Of a stretch of DNA of 64,000 bases, positions 16,038 through 24,305 are shown piece by piece (the first letter of the stretch is position 1; each line of letters begins with the position of its first letter). The notes beneath the pieces were generated by a model, which made no database searches, was not told the origin of the DNA, and saw only the letters and a program-made list of their open reading frames with translations. Both the position numbers and the translations under genes were made by a program. This stretch comes from Solobacterium sp. (lineage in GTDB: Bacteria; Bacillota_I; Bacilli_A; Erysipelotrichales; Erysipelotrichaceae), in assembly GCA_017469355.1 (NCBI GenBank), contig JAFUGM010000015.1, positions 1 to 64,000 on the forward strand, in the 5' to 3' direction.

Positions 16038-16958
16038 ATGAATTACAGAGAAGATTTTCATGATCTGATTGGCAATACCCCATTAGTAAAACTCGGACAT
16101 CTTGGATTCCCGGAGGGCGTTAATGTTTTCGCAAAGCTGGAACTTCTGAACCCAGCCGGTTCGGTCAAAGACCGTACAGGACGAGCCATGGTGGAAGCTG
16201 CGGAGCGTTCTGGTCAACTGAAGCCAGGCGGTACAATTATCGAGGCAACGGCCGGGAATACCGGAATCGGAATTGCCTTCGCCGCGTTAAACAAGGGATA
16301 TCGTGTTATCTTTGCGGTTCCCCTGAAGTTTTCCAAGGAAAAGATCGCGATCATGAAGGCATTAGGTGCGGAAATTATTCAGACCTCACGGGAAGGTGGA
16401 ATGCTTGAGGCAAGAGCCAAAGCGGATGAACTTCATGCGCAGATTCCCAATTCGGTTGTGATGGGCCAGTTTATTAATCCGGCAAACCCTGCAGCGCATT
16501 ATGAAACAACCGGCCCGGAAATCTATGATGATCTGGAAGGTCAGATTGACTATTTCGTGATGGGAGCGGGAACCGGCGGAACCTTCAGCGGGGTCACACG
16601 ATACCTCAAGGAACGTAATCCAAACATTAAAGGTGTACTGGCAGATCCGGTTGGCTCAACCATCGGCGGTGGCGAACATGCGGATTATGAAATTGAAGGA
16701 ATCGGAAATGATTTTATCGCAGATACGATGGATATCTCACTCGTAGATATGGTATATAAAGTCAGTGATGCGGATGCCTTTGGGGCGGTGAAGGAACTGG
16801 CGTTACGCGAAGGGATTCTTGCCGGGTCATCTTCTGGTGCCGCGCTTGCGGGTGTTAAGAAACTGGTCGCGGATGGCTATAAAGGTAATATCGTCACCTT
16901 ATTCCCGGACCGGGCAGACCGCTATCTGTCGAAAGGAATCTTTGACTGGGGAGAATAA
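16038..16958 (+). CDS. mccA: O-acetylserine-dependent cystathionine beta-synthase (MccA-type)
   Basis: A 306-residue fold-type II PLP enzyme. Lys44 in PAGSVKDRTGR is the Schiff-base residue; EATAGNTGIGIAFAALN binds substrate, and GAGTGGTF and the late GSSSGAA bind the cofactor phosphate. It resembles Bacillus MccA (YrhA) more than CysK in the LFAKLE-like opening, the KFSKEK loop, and the ending TLFPDRADRYLSKGIF. MccA joins O-acetylserine and homocysteine to cystathionine. Three in-frame ATGs occur at 16032, 16035 and 16038; AAAAGGAG at 16023-16030 is best spaced for 16038. It is translationally coupled to mccB. Confidence 0.88.
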   Translation: MNYREDFHDLIGNTPLVKLGHLGFPEGVNVFAKLELLNPAGSVKDRTGRAMVEAAERSGQLKPGGTIIEATAGNTGIGIAFAALNKGYRVIFAVPLKFSKEKIAIMKALGAEIIQTSREGGMLEARAKADELHAQIPNSVVMGQFINPANPAAHYETTGPEIYDDLEGQIDYFVMGAGTGGTFSGVTRYLKERNPNIKGVLADPVGSTIGGGEHADYEIEGIGNDFIADTMDISLVDMVYKVSDADAFGAVKELALREGILAGSSSGAALAGVKKLVADGYKGNIVTLFPDRADRYLSKGIFDWGE

Positions 16959-16964
16959 CAATCT

Positions 16965-17471
16965 ATGGGACGAATCCGTAAAATTGATCCGGAAACCGCT
17001 TCGGAAGAAGTAAAAGAAGCCATTGCGGCTCATCTGAGCCAGGGCTATCATCTGACCAATGAGAAACTGACACTGCTGCACAGTGTGCCGTGTTTTCTGG
17101 CCATTGAAGAAAGCTCCTATGCGGTGGACCGGGAACTGCAGAAACTCATTGGGAAGCGGGCAGCGGATATTTATGAGTACGCGATCAGCGATGCCAATGA
17201 ATGCTTAGTGTGTTCGCTGTATTTCCGGGATCTGTTAAAACGGGAAGGCATTGATATCGCAACGCTGGAGTTTACGGAGGAGGAAACCCTGCTTATTGAA
17301 TTTGCGAAGGCTCTGGCAAAGGATGCCATGCATGTGCCGTCTGAATTGAAGGATCGTATGCAGGAAAAATTCGATGATCATGCATTCGTGGTAATTACCA
17401 CGATGGGAATCATGATGCTGGCGAATAACTACTTCAATGAAATCGCAGAGGTAGATACAGGAGCTGCCTGA
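16965..17471 (+). CDS. Carboxymuconolactone decarboxylase / AhpD-like protein
   Basis: A 168-residue all-helical protein of the AhpD-like fold. It has the redox motif CLVC in EYAISDANECLVCSLYFRDLL. The full AhpD motif also has a His four residues after the second Cys; here that position is Arg, so peroxidase activity may differ or be lost. The gene starts 7 bases after mccA and belongs to the same operon. A thiol-redox or peroxide-defence role linked to cysteine supply is plausible but unproven. Confidence 0.75.
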   Translation: MGRIRKIDPETASEEVKEAIAAHLSQGYHLTNEKLTLLHSVPCFLAIEESSYAVDRELQKLIGKRAADIYEYAISDANECLVCSLYFRDLLKREGIDIATLEFTEEETLLIEFAKALAKDAMHVPSELKDRMQEKFDDHAFVVITTMGIMMLANNYFNEIAEVDTGAA

Positions 17472-17535
17472 TTAGACAACCTGCGAAAAGAAGGGTAAAC
17501 TCATTAATTGAATTTGGAAAAGAGGAAGAAGTCTT

Positions 17536-17961
17536 ATGCTGAAACAGGTATCCGTGATTGCGGAAAATAAAAAAGGCGCCGTCAATGCGGTTATTTCTGA
17601 CATCTCGGATGCCGGAATCGATTTCTACAACGTCGTCAGTAACGACAGCCCGGAGTTTGGAATTATCCGTATGCTGTGCTCGGATCCGGAGCGGGCTGTA
17701 GAGATTCTCAAGAATAACGGATATCTCACAAGATCTGACAATGTGCTGGGAATTGTGATCTCGGAAGAAGTTGGAAGCTTAAGCAGACTTCTCAGTGATG
17801 TTTCTGACAGCTATATCAATATTGATTATCTGTATGTATGTTATATCCGGAATGTGGAAAATCCGGTAGCGATCCTCCATGTTCATGAATGTTCCGAAGT
17901 GGAAGAGTGTCTGAAAGGGAAAGGGTATATTTCGCTGGATAACTCCTCACTCTATAAGTGA
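17536..17961 (+). CDS. Tandem ACT-domain protein
   Basis: A 141-residue protein composed of two ACT domains: residues 1-68 (KQVSVIAENKKGAVNAVISDISDAGIDFYNVV) and 70-141 (VLGIVISEEVGSLSRLLSDVSDSYINIDYLYVCYI). ACT domains bind amino acids and mediate allosteric control; stand-alone pairs have been linked to amino-acid sensing. It is 64 bp downstream of the AhpD-like gene with its own GAGGAAG site and closes the sulfur operon, so it may sense cysteine, methionine or a branched-chain amino acid for the transporter downstream. Confidence 0.82.
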   Translation: MLKQVSVIAENKKGAVNAVISDISDAGIDFYNVVSNDSPEFGIIRMLCSDPERAVEILKNNGYLTRSDNVLGIVISEEVGSLSRLLSDVSDSYINIDYLYVCYIRNVENPVAILHVHECSEVEECLKGKGYISLDNSSLYK

Positions 17962-17991
17962 TCTCGTTCTTCCGTCTTTTAAAGAACAACG

Positions 17992-18024
17992 CAGTCCGAC
18001 CGTCTGGTTTGGGCTGTTTTTGTG
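17992..18024 (+). terminator. Intrinsic terminator of the sulfur operon
   Basis: CAGTCC pairs with GGGCTG across GACCGTCTGGTTT, itself partly paired, followed by TTTTTGTG. Confidence 0.8.
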
Positions 18025-18091
18025 TTGAACGGATGAGATGTAAGGACCATTCACGTAAAGGGTAGAGAAGAAAATCTGAGCGTGAAATGTA

Positions 18092-18146
18092 ATGAAAATA
18101 ATTGCGAAAATTTTCATAAAAGTGTGGAAATTATGAAAATAATTGC
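18092..18146. repeat. Direct repeat ATGAAAATAATTGC upstream of livK promoter
   Basis: Two exact 14-bp copies at 18092-18105 and 18133-18146, starts 41 bp apart (about four helical turns). Between them lies the palindrome GAAAATTTTC. The last copy ends 10 bp before the -35 box. The arrangement suggests a regulator binding site; the regulator (Lrp-like or CodY-like) cannot be named from sequence. Confidence 0.6.
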
Positions 18147-18156
18147 AGGAAATGTG

Positions 18157-18185
18157 TTGAATTGATGAAATTCTCTACATATAAT
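18157..18185 (+). promoter_or_regulatory. Promoter of branched-chain amino acid transporter operon
   Basis: TTGAAT (18157-18162), 17-bp spacer, TATAAT (18180-18185). Transcription would start near 18192, about 40 bases before the livK start. Confidence 0.8.
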
Positions 18186-18231
18186 TAGTGCGACTTCTTT
18201 TTTTTGAAGTTAGAAAACGAGGGAAAGAAAG

Positions 18232-19464
18232 ATGAAATTCGAAAAGATGCTTAAAGGAGGCCTTGCTGCAGTAATGGCAATGTCTCTGGTAGCTTGTTCC
18301 GGAAGCAGTGATTCTTCTGCACCGGCAGCTGACACTTCCACCGGCAGTGATACTACGGAGACAACCGTAGCAGCTGCAGGCGCATTCAAACTTGGCGGAT
18401 CCGGACCTCTGACCGGCGGTGCTTCCGTTTATGGACAGGCCGTAAAGAATGCTGCTGAACTGGCCGTTGAGGAAATCAACGCGAAGGGCGGAGTACAGTT
18501 TGAGTTCGTTATGGAAGATGATGAACACGATACAGAAAAGGCAGTTAATGCATATGCTGCTCTGAAGGACTGGGGCATGCAGGTTTCCCTGCTGACCGTC
18601 ACATCCGCTCCGGGTGCTGCGGTTGCGCCGCTTTATAAGGAAGACAGCACATTCGCTCTGACACCGTCCGGCTCCTCTCTTGCGATCATTTATGCTGATC
18701 TCATCAATCTGGCAGATCCGTACGGAAACGTATTCCAGATGTGCTTCACCGATCCGAACCAGGGTGTTGCTTCTGCGGACTACCTCTCCACACATACAAA
18801 CCTTGGATCCAAGGTTGCGATCATCTATAAGAATGATGACAACTACTCCACAGGTATCTATGAGAAGTTTGTGAACGAAGCTGCAGATAAGGGTCTTGAA
18901 GTAGTTTATGCCGGTACATTCGCTGGCGAAGACAATGACTTCAACGTACAGCTGTCCCAGGCGCAGGCAAATGGCGCAGACATCCTGTTCCTCCCTATTT
19001 ACTACCAGCCGGCTTCCACAATCCTGAAACAGGCGAAGGATATGGACTACGCTCCGACCTTCTTCGGTGTTGACGGTATGGATGGAATTCTTGCGATGGA
19101 AGGCTTCGATACCTCTCTTGCGGAGGGTGTATACCTTCTGACACCGTTCTCTGCAGATGCTTCTGATGATCTGACAAAGAACTTCGTATCCAACTATCAG
19201 AACAACTATGGCGACACACCGAACCAGTTCGCTGCTGATGCATATGACTGTGTCTATGCGATCGCTCAGGCTCTGGAAGCTTCCGGTGCTACTGCAGATA
19301 TGAGTGCTGCTGAAATCAACGATCTGCTCGTTGAGCAGTTCACATCCATGACATTCAACGGTCTGACCGGTACAGATGTCACATGGAATACCAACGGTGA
19401 AGTCTCCAAGGCTCCGAAAGCTGTTATTATCGAAAACGGTGTATACGTTGGCGTAGAAGACTAA
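18232..19464 (+). CDS. livK: Branched-chain amino acid ABC transporter, substrate-binding lipoprotein
   Basis: A 410-residue lipoprotein. The signal peptide MKFEKMLKGGLAAVMAMSLVAC ends in the lipobox LVAC, so it is anchored outside the membrane. The mature part, after a Ser/Thr-rich linker, is a type I periplasmic-binding fold: GGSGPLTGGASVYGQAVKNAAELAVEEINAKGG, then GAAVAPLYKEDSTFALTPSGSS and later SKVAIIYKNDDNYSTGIYEKF. It should bind Leu, Ile or Val and deliver them to LivHM, although the amide/urea-binding relatives cannot be excluded. A strong hairpin follows before livH. An extensive antisense open frame is only a shadow. Confidence 0.9.
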   Translation: MKFEKMLKGGLAAVMAMSLVACSGSSDSSAPAADTSTGSDTTETTVAAAGAFKLGGSGPLTGGASVYGQAVKNAAELAVEEINAKGGVQFEFVMEDDEHDTEKAVNAYAALKDWGMQVSLLTVTSAPGAAVAPLYKEDSTFALTPSGSSLAIIYADLINLADPYGNVFQMCFTDPNQGVASADYLSTHTNLGSKVAIIYKNDDNYSTGIYEKFVNEAADKGLEVVYAGTFAGEDNDFNVQLSQAQANGADILFLPIYYQPASTILKQAKDMDYAPTFFGVDGMDGILAMEGFDTSLAEGVYLLTPFSADASDDLTKNFVSNYQNNYGDTPNQFAADAYDCVYAIAQALEASGATADMSAAEINDLLVEQFTSMTFNGLTGTDVTWNTNGEVSKAPKAVIIENGVYVGVED

Positions 19465-19486
19465 CTTCCGCATCTGAATCACGATG

Positions 19487-19528
19487 AAAGGTTGCCAATG
19501 GAAATATTGGCAACCTTATTGTATTTTT
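19487..19528 (+). terminator. Strong hairpin between livK and livH
   Basis: AAGGTTGCCAAT and ATTGGCAACCTT form a perfect 12-bp stem around GGAAAT-type loop, followed by ATTGTATTTTT. It probably terminates most transcripts after livK, so that the binding protein is made in excess over the permeases. Confidence 0.85.
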
Positions 19529-19548
19529 AAGGGAAAGGGGGATAAATC

Positions 19549-20430
19549 ATGGCCTTTTTATCTTATCTGATCAATGGCCTGAGTCTTGGGAGCGTCTATG
19601 CCATCATCGCCCTGGGATATACGATGGTTTACGGTATCGCCAAAATGCTGAACTTCGCACATGGAGATATTATGATGGTCGGAGCGTTTGTGGCGTTCTT
19701 CGCGCTCAACAGCTTTGGCCTTCCAGTAGTTGTTTCAGTAATATTGTCCATGCTTGCGACAACCTGTCTTGGGGTAGTTATTGAGCGTCTGGCCTATAAG
19801 CCGCTGCGTCAGGCATCGAGTCTTTCGGTACTGATTACAGCGATTGGTGTCAGTTATTTTCTGCAGAATGGAGCGCAGCTTCTGTGGTCTTCTTCCACAA
19901 AGGTATTCCCGTCTATTATTGCCAGCGGGTCGTTGCGTTTATTCGGCGGAGCGCTTTCCATATCCTATCTGACCTTGGTGACCATTACCGCCTGTATCGC
20001 AGTTATGGTCTGCCTTACATTATTTATTAATAAGACCAAAACCGGGATGGCCATGCGGGCCTGCTCGGAAGATAAGGGTGCTGCGACTCTGATGGGAATT
20101 AATGTCAACCGCATTATCTCCATTACGTTCGCAATCGGCTCCGGCATTGCGGCACTTGCGGCAGTACTGTTATGTGCTACTTATCCGACTCTCAGCCCGA
20201 CCCTTGGTTCGATGCCTGGTATTAAGGCATTTACCGCTGCCGTATTCGGCGGAATCGGTTCGATTCCCGGTGCTTTCCTTGGCGGATTGATGTTGGGAGT
20301 AATTGAGATTCTCGCTAAGGCGTATGTATCTACACAGCTCAGTGATGCGATTGTATTTGCGGTGTTGATTATCGTGCTTCTGATCAAGCCTACCGGACTC
20401 CTTGGCAAGAAGCTGAGTGAGAAGGTATAG
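19549..20430 (+). CDS. livH: Branched-chain amino acid ABC transporter permease LivH
   Basis: A 293-residue integral membrane protein with about eight hydrophobic segments. It starts LINGLSLGSVYAIIALGYTMVYG and has the family loop RACSEDKGAATLMGINVNRIISITF, which contacts the ATPases. The ending GVIEILAKAYVSTQLSDAIVF is typical for LivH. It forms the channel together with LivM. A good AAAGGGGG site precedes the ATG. The stop codon is followed after 10 bases by livM. Confidence 0.93.
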   Translation: MAFLSYLINGLSLGSVYAIIALGYTMVYGIAKMLNFAHGDIMMVGAFVAFFALNSFGLPVVVSVILSMLATTCLGVVIERLAYKPLRQASSLSVLITAIGVSYFLQNGAQLLWSSSTKVFPSIIASGSLRLFGGALSISYLTLVTITACIAVMVCLTLFINKTKTGMAMRACSEDKGAATLMGINVNRIISITFAIGSGIAALAAVLLCATYPTLSPTLGSMPGIKAFTAAVFGGIGSIPGAFLGGLMLGVIEILAKAYVSTQLSDAIVFAVLIIVLLIKPTGLLGKKLSEKV

Positions 20431-20440
20431 GAGGCAGCGT

Positions 20441-21526
20441 ATGAAAAACAAAAAGTCATTTGTTGGAAACCTGTTTTCCAGAACCTACCGCAGTCGTACG
20501 ATTTCGTTTCTGATTATTATTGTCGGTTATATTCTCATTGAACTGCTGTTAAAGACAGGAAATCTGTCCAGTATGTTTCAGTCGCTCTTAGTTCCAGTGA
20601 CCTGCTATATTGTGGCGGCACTTGGCTTAAACCTCAATGTTGGTGTATCGGGAGAGTTAAATCTCGGCCAGGCTGGATTCATGAGCCTTGGGGCATTCAT
20701 GGGCATCTGTGTTTCCGGAGCGCTGTCCTCGGCGATTCCAAATGGATTAATACGGTTAGTCATTGCGATTGTTCTAGGCGCATTGATCGCTTCTGTGCTT
20801 GGATTTGTGATCGGGGTTCCGGTACTCAAACTGCAGGGAGACTATCTTGCGATTGTCACTCTGGCTTTTGGAGAAATCATTAAATCCCTGATCAACAATA
20901 TGTATGTCGGTATTGATCCTAACGGCTTTCAGTTCAGCTTCGTAGAGAATAAACTGAGCCTTGCGCCGGGCGGAAAGATGCTGATCAGCGGCCCGATGGG
21001 TGCTACCGGCACAAACCGCATTGCGACCTTTTCGGTAGGTGTGGTTCTGATTCTGATTGCGCTTGTTATTGTTTATAACCTGATTTACAGCCGGAGCGGA
21101 CGTGCCATTCAGGCATGCCGTGACAACCGGATTGCGGCGGAATCTGTTGGTATTCATGTAGCGAATACAAAGATGCTGGCGTTTGTTGTTTCAGCGGGTC
21201 TTGCTGGAGCGGCAGGTGCGTTGTATGGTCTGAACTACTCTACCCTGATTCCAGCGAAGTTTGACTTCAACCTTTCGATTCTGATTCTTGTCTATGTCGT
21301 ACTTGGCGGGCTGGGCAATATGACCGGAACGATTATTTCCACCATCGTACTGGTACTTCTGCCGGAACTGCTGCGTGGACTGCAGGACTACCGCATGCTG
21401 ATATATGCGGTGATACTGATTGTCATGATGATTCTTTCCAATAACGAAAAGGTAAAGAATCTGCTTTCTCTCCTGCATCAGAAGCTGTCATTCGGTAAGA
21501 CAAAGGAGGCCGAAGCCAATGAGTGA
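20441..21526 (+). CDS. livM: Branched-chain amino acid ABC transporter permease LivM
   Basis: A 361-residue permease, the second channel subunit. It shows GLNLNVGVSGELNLGQAGFMSLGAFMG, the long loop that includes LKLQGDYLAIVTLAFGEI, and the ATPase-contact segment ACRDNRIAAESVGIHVANTKMLAF. The frame is open 24 bases upstream, but AGGAGG at 20428-20433 fixes the start at the ATG at 20441. It overlaps livG by 8 bases, which indicates translational coupling. Confidence 0.93.
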   Translation: MKNKKSFVGNLFSRTYRSRTISFLIIIVGYILIELLLKTGNLSSMFQSLLVPVTCYIVAALGLNLNVGVSGELNLGQAGFMSLGAFMGICVSGALSSAIPNGLIRLVIAIVLGALIASVLGFVIGVPVLKLQGDYLAIVTLAFGEIIKSLINNMYVGIDPNGFQFSFVENKLSLAPGGKMLISGPMGATGTNRIATFSVGVVLILIALVIVYNLIYSRSGRAIQACRDNRIAAESVGIHVANTKMLAFVVSAGLAGAAGALYGLNYSTLIPAKFDFNLSILILVYVVLGGLGNMTGTIISTIVLVLLPELLRGLQDYRMLIYAVILIVMMILSNNEKVKNLLSLLHQKLSFGKTKEAEANE

Positions 21527-22292
21527 AAAGAAAACACCGGTACTGGAAGTCCGGGATCTTGGAATTGATTTCGGCGGTCTTACTGCGGTAAATGACTTCA
21601 ACATGGATGTCTATGAAGAAGAAATTGCCGGATTGATCGGCCCGAATGGTGCTGGTAAGACAACCGTCTTCAATATGCTGACAAAGGTATACCAGCCTAG
21701 CCGGGGAACCATTCATTTCCTGGGGCAGGATACCGCTAAGATGAGCGTCGTGGATATGAACCGGGCGGGGATTGCCCGTACATTCCAGAATATTCGTCTG
21801 TTCTCGAATATGAGCGTGCTGGACAATGTTCGTATCGGCATGCACAACAAGATTACCTATAACGAACTGGAGGCAGTATTCCGCCTTCCAAAGTACAGAC
21901 AGCAGGAACAGGCAGTGGAAGAAGAGGCGATGGAACTGCTCAAGATCTTCGATCTTGATAAGGACGCATCTCTCATTGCCGGAAACCTGCCTTATGGGGC
22001 ACAGCGTCGTCTTGAGATTGCCCGTGCCATGGCAACTAACCCGAAACTGCTTCTTCTGGATGAACCAGCAGCCGGTATGAATCCACAGGAAACCGAAGAT
22101 CTGATGAAGATGATTCGATTTGTACGGGATCATTTCCGGATTGCTGTACTTCTGATTGAACATGATATGCGTCTTGTCATGGGAATCTGCGAGCGGATAA
22201 CCGTACTGAACTATGGAATGATGCTGGCGGAAGGAACCCCGGCGGAGATTCAGGCGAACCCGCAGGTCATCAAGGCGTATCTGGGAGAGTGA
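21519..22292 (+). CDS. livG: Branched-chain amino acid ABC transporter ATP-binding protein LivG
   Basis: A 257-residue ATPase. Walker A is GPNGAGKTT, the signature region reads YGAQRRLEIARAMAT (an LSGGQ variant usual in LivG), and Walker B is LLLLDEPAAGMN. The LivG-type insert QNIRLFSNMSVLDNVRIGMH follows the Q-loop. It pairs with LivF to power uptake and starts inside the end of livM. Confidence 0.94.
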   Translation: MSEKKTPVLEVRDLGIDFGGLTAVNDFNMDVYEEEIAGLIGPNGAGKTTVFNMLTKVYQPSRGTIHFLGQDTAKMSVVDMNRAGIARTFQNIRLFSNMSVLDNVRIGMHNKITYNELEAVFRLPKYRQQEQAVEEEAMELLKIFDLDKDASLIAGNLPYGAQRRLEIARAMATNPKLLLLDEPAAGMNPQETEDLMKMIRFVRDHFRIAVLLIEHDMRLVMGICERITVLNYGMMLAEGTPAEIQANPQVIKAYLGE

Positions 22293-22298
22293 TCGAAT

Positions 22299-23003
22299 AT
22301 GCTGAAAGTAGAAAATCTGGTCGTTCGTTATGGAATGATCGAAGCGATCAAAGGGATCAGCTTTGAAGTAAATGACGGAGAAATCGTCACTCTGATTGGA
22401 GCTAATGGTGCTGGTAAGACAACCACGATGCATGCGATTTCCGGACTTCTGAAACCGGTCAGCGGATCGATTCTGCTGGATGGAACGGATCTGACAAAGA
22501 TTCCGTCGCATCAGATCGTTACGATGGGTCTGGCACAGGTGCCGGAGGGACGGCGTGTCTTCGCTCAGGAAACGGTGGAAGAGAATCTGATTCTCGGTGC
22601 GTATTTCCGTAAGGACAAAGATAAGATTCAGGCGGATATGGAAAATGTATTCGAACTGTTTCCCCGTCTGAAGGAGCGTCGTTTGCAGGCGGCGGGAACG
22701 CTGTCTGGCGGTGAACAGCAGATGCTGGCGATGGGAAGAGCGCTGATGGCAGATCCTAAGATCATGCTGCTGGATGAGCCTTCCATGGGTCTTTCACCGC
22801 TGCTGGTATCCGAAATATTCAGTATTATAGAAGAGATCAACAAGAAGGGAACGACAGTGCTTCTGGTTGAACAGAATGCGAAGCGAGCCCTGGCAATTGC
22901 CAATCACGCCTATGTTCTTGAAACCGGCAGAATCACGCTGGAAGGAACCGGTGAGGAACTTGCCCGGGATGAACGTGTTCAGAAAGCATATTTAGGAGGA
23001 TAA
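22299..23003 (+). CDS. livF: Branched-chain amino acid ABC transporter ATP-binding protein LivF
   Basis: A 234-residue ATPase. Walker A is GANGAGKTT, the signature is LSGGEQQMLAMGRALM, and Walker B is IMLLDEPSMGLSPLL; VPEGRRVFAQETVEENL is the LivF hallmark. It follows livG by 6 bases and completes a five-part transporter. Confidence 0.95.
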   Translation: MLKVENLVVRYGMIEAIKGISFEVNDGEIVTLIGANGAGKTTTMHAISGLLKPVSGSILLDGTDLTKIPSHQIVTMGLAQVPEGRRVFAQETVEENLILGAYFRKDKDKIQADMENVFELFPRLKERRLQAAGTLSGGEQQMLAMGRALMADPKIMLLDEPSMGLSPLLVSEIFSIIEEINKKGTTVLLVEQNAKRALAIANHAYVLETGRITLEGTGEELARDERVQKAYLGG

Positions 23004-23006
23004 ACC

Positions 23007-23690
23007 ATGTACGTAAAGGATCACATGACGAGAAACCCTCAGACCGTTTCCAAGGATACAACCATATCCAAAGCGGTAGAACTGATGGGAAAGAACAACT
23101 TCCATCGTCTGCCGGTAGTAGATGAGGATGGAAAACTGATCGGTCTGGTTACACAGGGAATTGTGGAAGAAAGCAGCGGTTCTCAGTCTACCTCGCTTTC
23201 CATCTTTGAACTGAATTATCTTCTTTCCAAGCGTAAGGTCAGCGATATCATGATTTCCGATGTGAAAACCACAACGGAAGATGTCTTCCTGGAAGAAGCC
23301 GCAAAGATCATGATCGATCATTCGATCTCGGTTCTTCCGGTGGTGGATGCCGATCGGCATGTCATTGGAATTATCACTGAGAAGGATATGTTTCAGGCCT
23401 TCGTGGATCTATTGGGATATGGAAAACGAGGCACACGCTTCGTTATCCGCTGTGTCGACCAGCCTGGGTACTTTGTCGGTATTTCCAAACTGTTCGCGGA
23501 AAACTTTGCGAATGTGGAATCGATTGCGGTATTCCGTACGGAAGAGCGCGGTACCGAAGTGGTCGTTAAGGCGACTGGTGATATTCCGGTAGAACAGATG
23601 CGTGACATCCTGGTCAAAGCTGGATATACGGTCACGGAGATCGTACAAACAACGATTGACGGAAAACGCGTTAAACATCCTGTTGAATAA
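23007..23690 (+). CDS. CBS-pair and ACT-domain protein (AcuB-like)
   Basis: A 227-residue soluble protein. Residues 1-60 and 78-135 are a CBS pair (VKDHMTRNPQTVSKDTTISKAVELM, VSDIMISDVKTTTEDVFLEEAAKIM), which usually binds adenosine nucleotides. Residues 145-215 form an ACT-like domain (TRFVIRCVDQPGYFVGISKLFAENFANVESIAVF). It starts 3 bases after livF, so it is part of the operon. A role as a sensor tuning branched-chain amino acid uptake or synthesis is likely; the partner is unknown. Confidence 0.85.
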   Translation: MYVKDHMTRNPQTVSKDTTISKAVELMGKNNFHRLPVVDEDGKLIGLVTQGIVEESSGSQSTSLSIFELNYLLSKRKVSDIMISDVKTTTEDVFLEEAAKIMIDHSISVLPVVDADRHVIGIITEKDMFQAFVDLLGYGKRGTRFVIRCVDQPGYFVGISKLFAENFANVESIAVFRTEERGTEVVVKATGDIPVEQMRDILVKAGYTVTEIVQTTIDGKRVKHPVE

Positions 23691-23735
23691 TAAATGCGGA
23701 CGGAGAAATCCGTCCGTACGTTTGAAGAGGTGAAT

Positions 23736-24188
23736 ATGACTATTGGCGATCTTATCTTTTATGCCCTTGATATCTTTATTCTGTTCATGTTGGTAAGAAT
23801 GCGTAAGAACTCCAGAGAAATTGAAGTTCCAACATCCCTTGGGCCAAGATGGGTGATTCCCGCGATCTTCTTTGCGATTGCGATCCTGGGATTGATCAAC
23901 TATACAGGTCTGTTCCGGTGGGTTCAAACCATTGCGCTTGTCGTAATGGGCATTATTTACTGGGGTATGAATTCCGGGCTTTCCCCTAAGGGTGTGGTTA
24001 TGATCGGAAGACTGTATCCTTACGAAAAGTCCAAGCCGATCACGGTGGATGATGAACATCACAATGTGACATTCAATATCCGCAGATCCCCGACACCGGT
24101 TAACTTTCTTCCGGAACAGATGAAGGAAGTACGTAATTATCTGTCAAAATACGCGGGAATCGCAAAGCACGCGGTACGTACAAAATAA
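23736..24188 (+). CDS. Small membrane protein, function unknown
   Basis: A 150-residue protein with an N-terminal hydrophobic helix (LIFYALDIFILFMLV), a basic stretch, a second and third hydrophobic segment (WVIPAIFFAIAILGLINY, IALVVMGIIYWGM), and a soluble C-terminus (YEKSKPITVDDEHHNVTFNIRR). I do not recognise the family. GAAGAGGTG precedes the ATG at 23736; an in-frame ATG at 23694 has no site and would overlap a hairpin (GCGGACGGA/TCCGTCCG, 23699-23719). It is the last gene of the liv operon before a terminator. Confidence 0.7.
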   Translation: MTIGDLIFYALDIFILFMLVRMRKNSREIEVPTSLGPRWVIPAIFFAIAILGLINYTGLFRWVQTIALVVMGIIYWGMNSGLSPKGVVMIGRLYPYEKSKPITVDDEHHNVTFNIRRSPTPVNFLPEQMKEVRNYLSKYAGIAKHAVRTK

Positions 24189-24200
24189 TCCACCAGAGTG

Positions 24201-24224
24201 AAAAGCGGAGCGATCCGCTTTTTC
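24201..24224 (+). terminator. Terminator of liv operon
   Basis: AAAAGCGGA pairs with TCCGCTTTT around GCGA, followed by T. Stem and tail are strong. Confidence 0.9.
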
Positions 24225-24269
24225 ATATGCAGCGAAAGAGAAAGGTAATGTGTTTCCATATTGGAGACA

Positions 24270-24299
24270 TTGAGGGAAAGGGTTCTTGTACGGTAAAAT
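24270..24299 (+). promoter_or_regulatory. Promoter of sigma-factor gene, leaderless
   Basis: TTGAGG (24270-24275), 18-bp spacer, TAAAAT (24294-24299). Only six bases separate the -10 from the ATG of the sigma gene, and no ribosome site precedes that ATG, so the transcript is probably leaderless. Confidence 0.55.
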
Positions 24300-24305
24300 C
24301 TGGAT

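Noticed and set aside
18098-18112. CodY box in front of livK
   Set aside because: The palindrome GAAAATTTTC only partly matches AATTTTCWGAAAATT and is inverted in order; the direct repeats are the stronger signal.
18175-19482. 435-codon open frame on the minus strand over livK
   Set aside because: Long but featureless Cys/Ser-rich translation, no ribosome site; a shadow of the biased codon use of livK.
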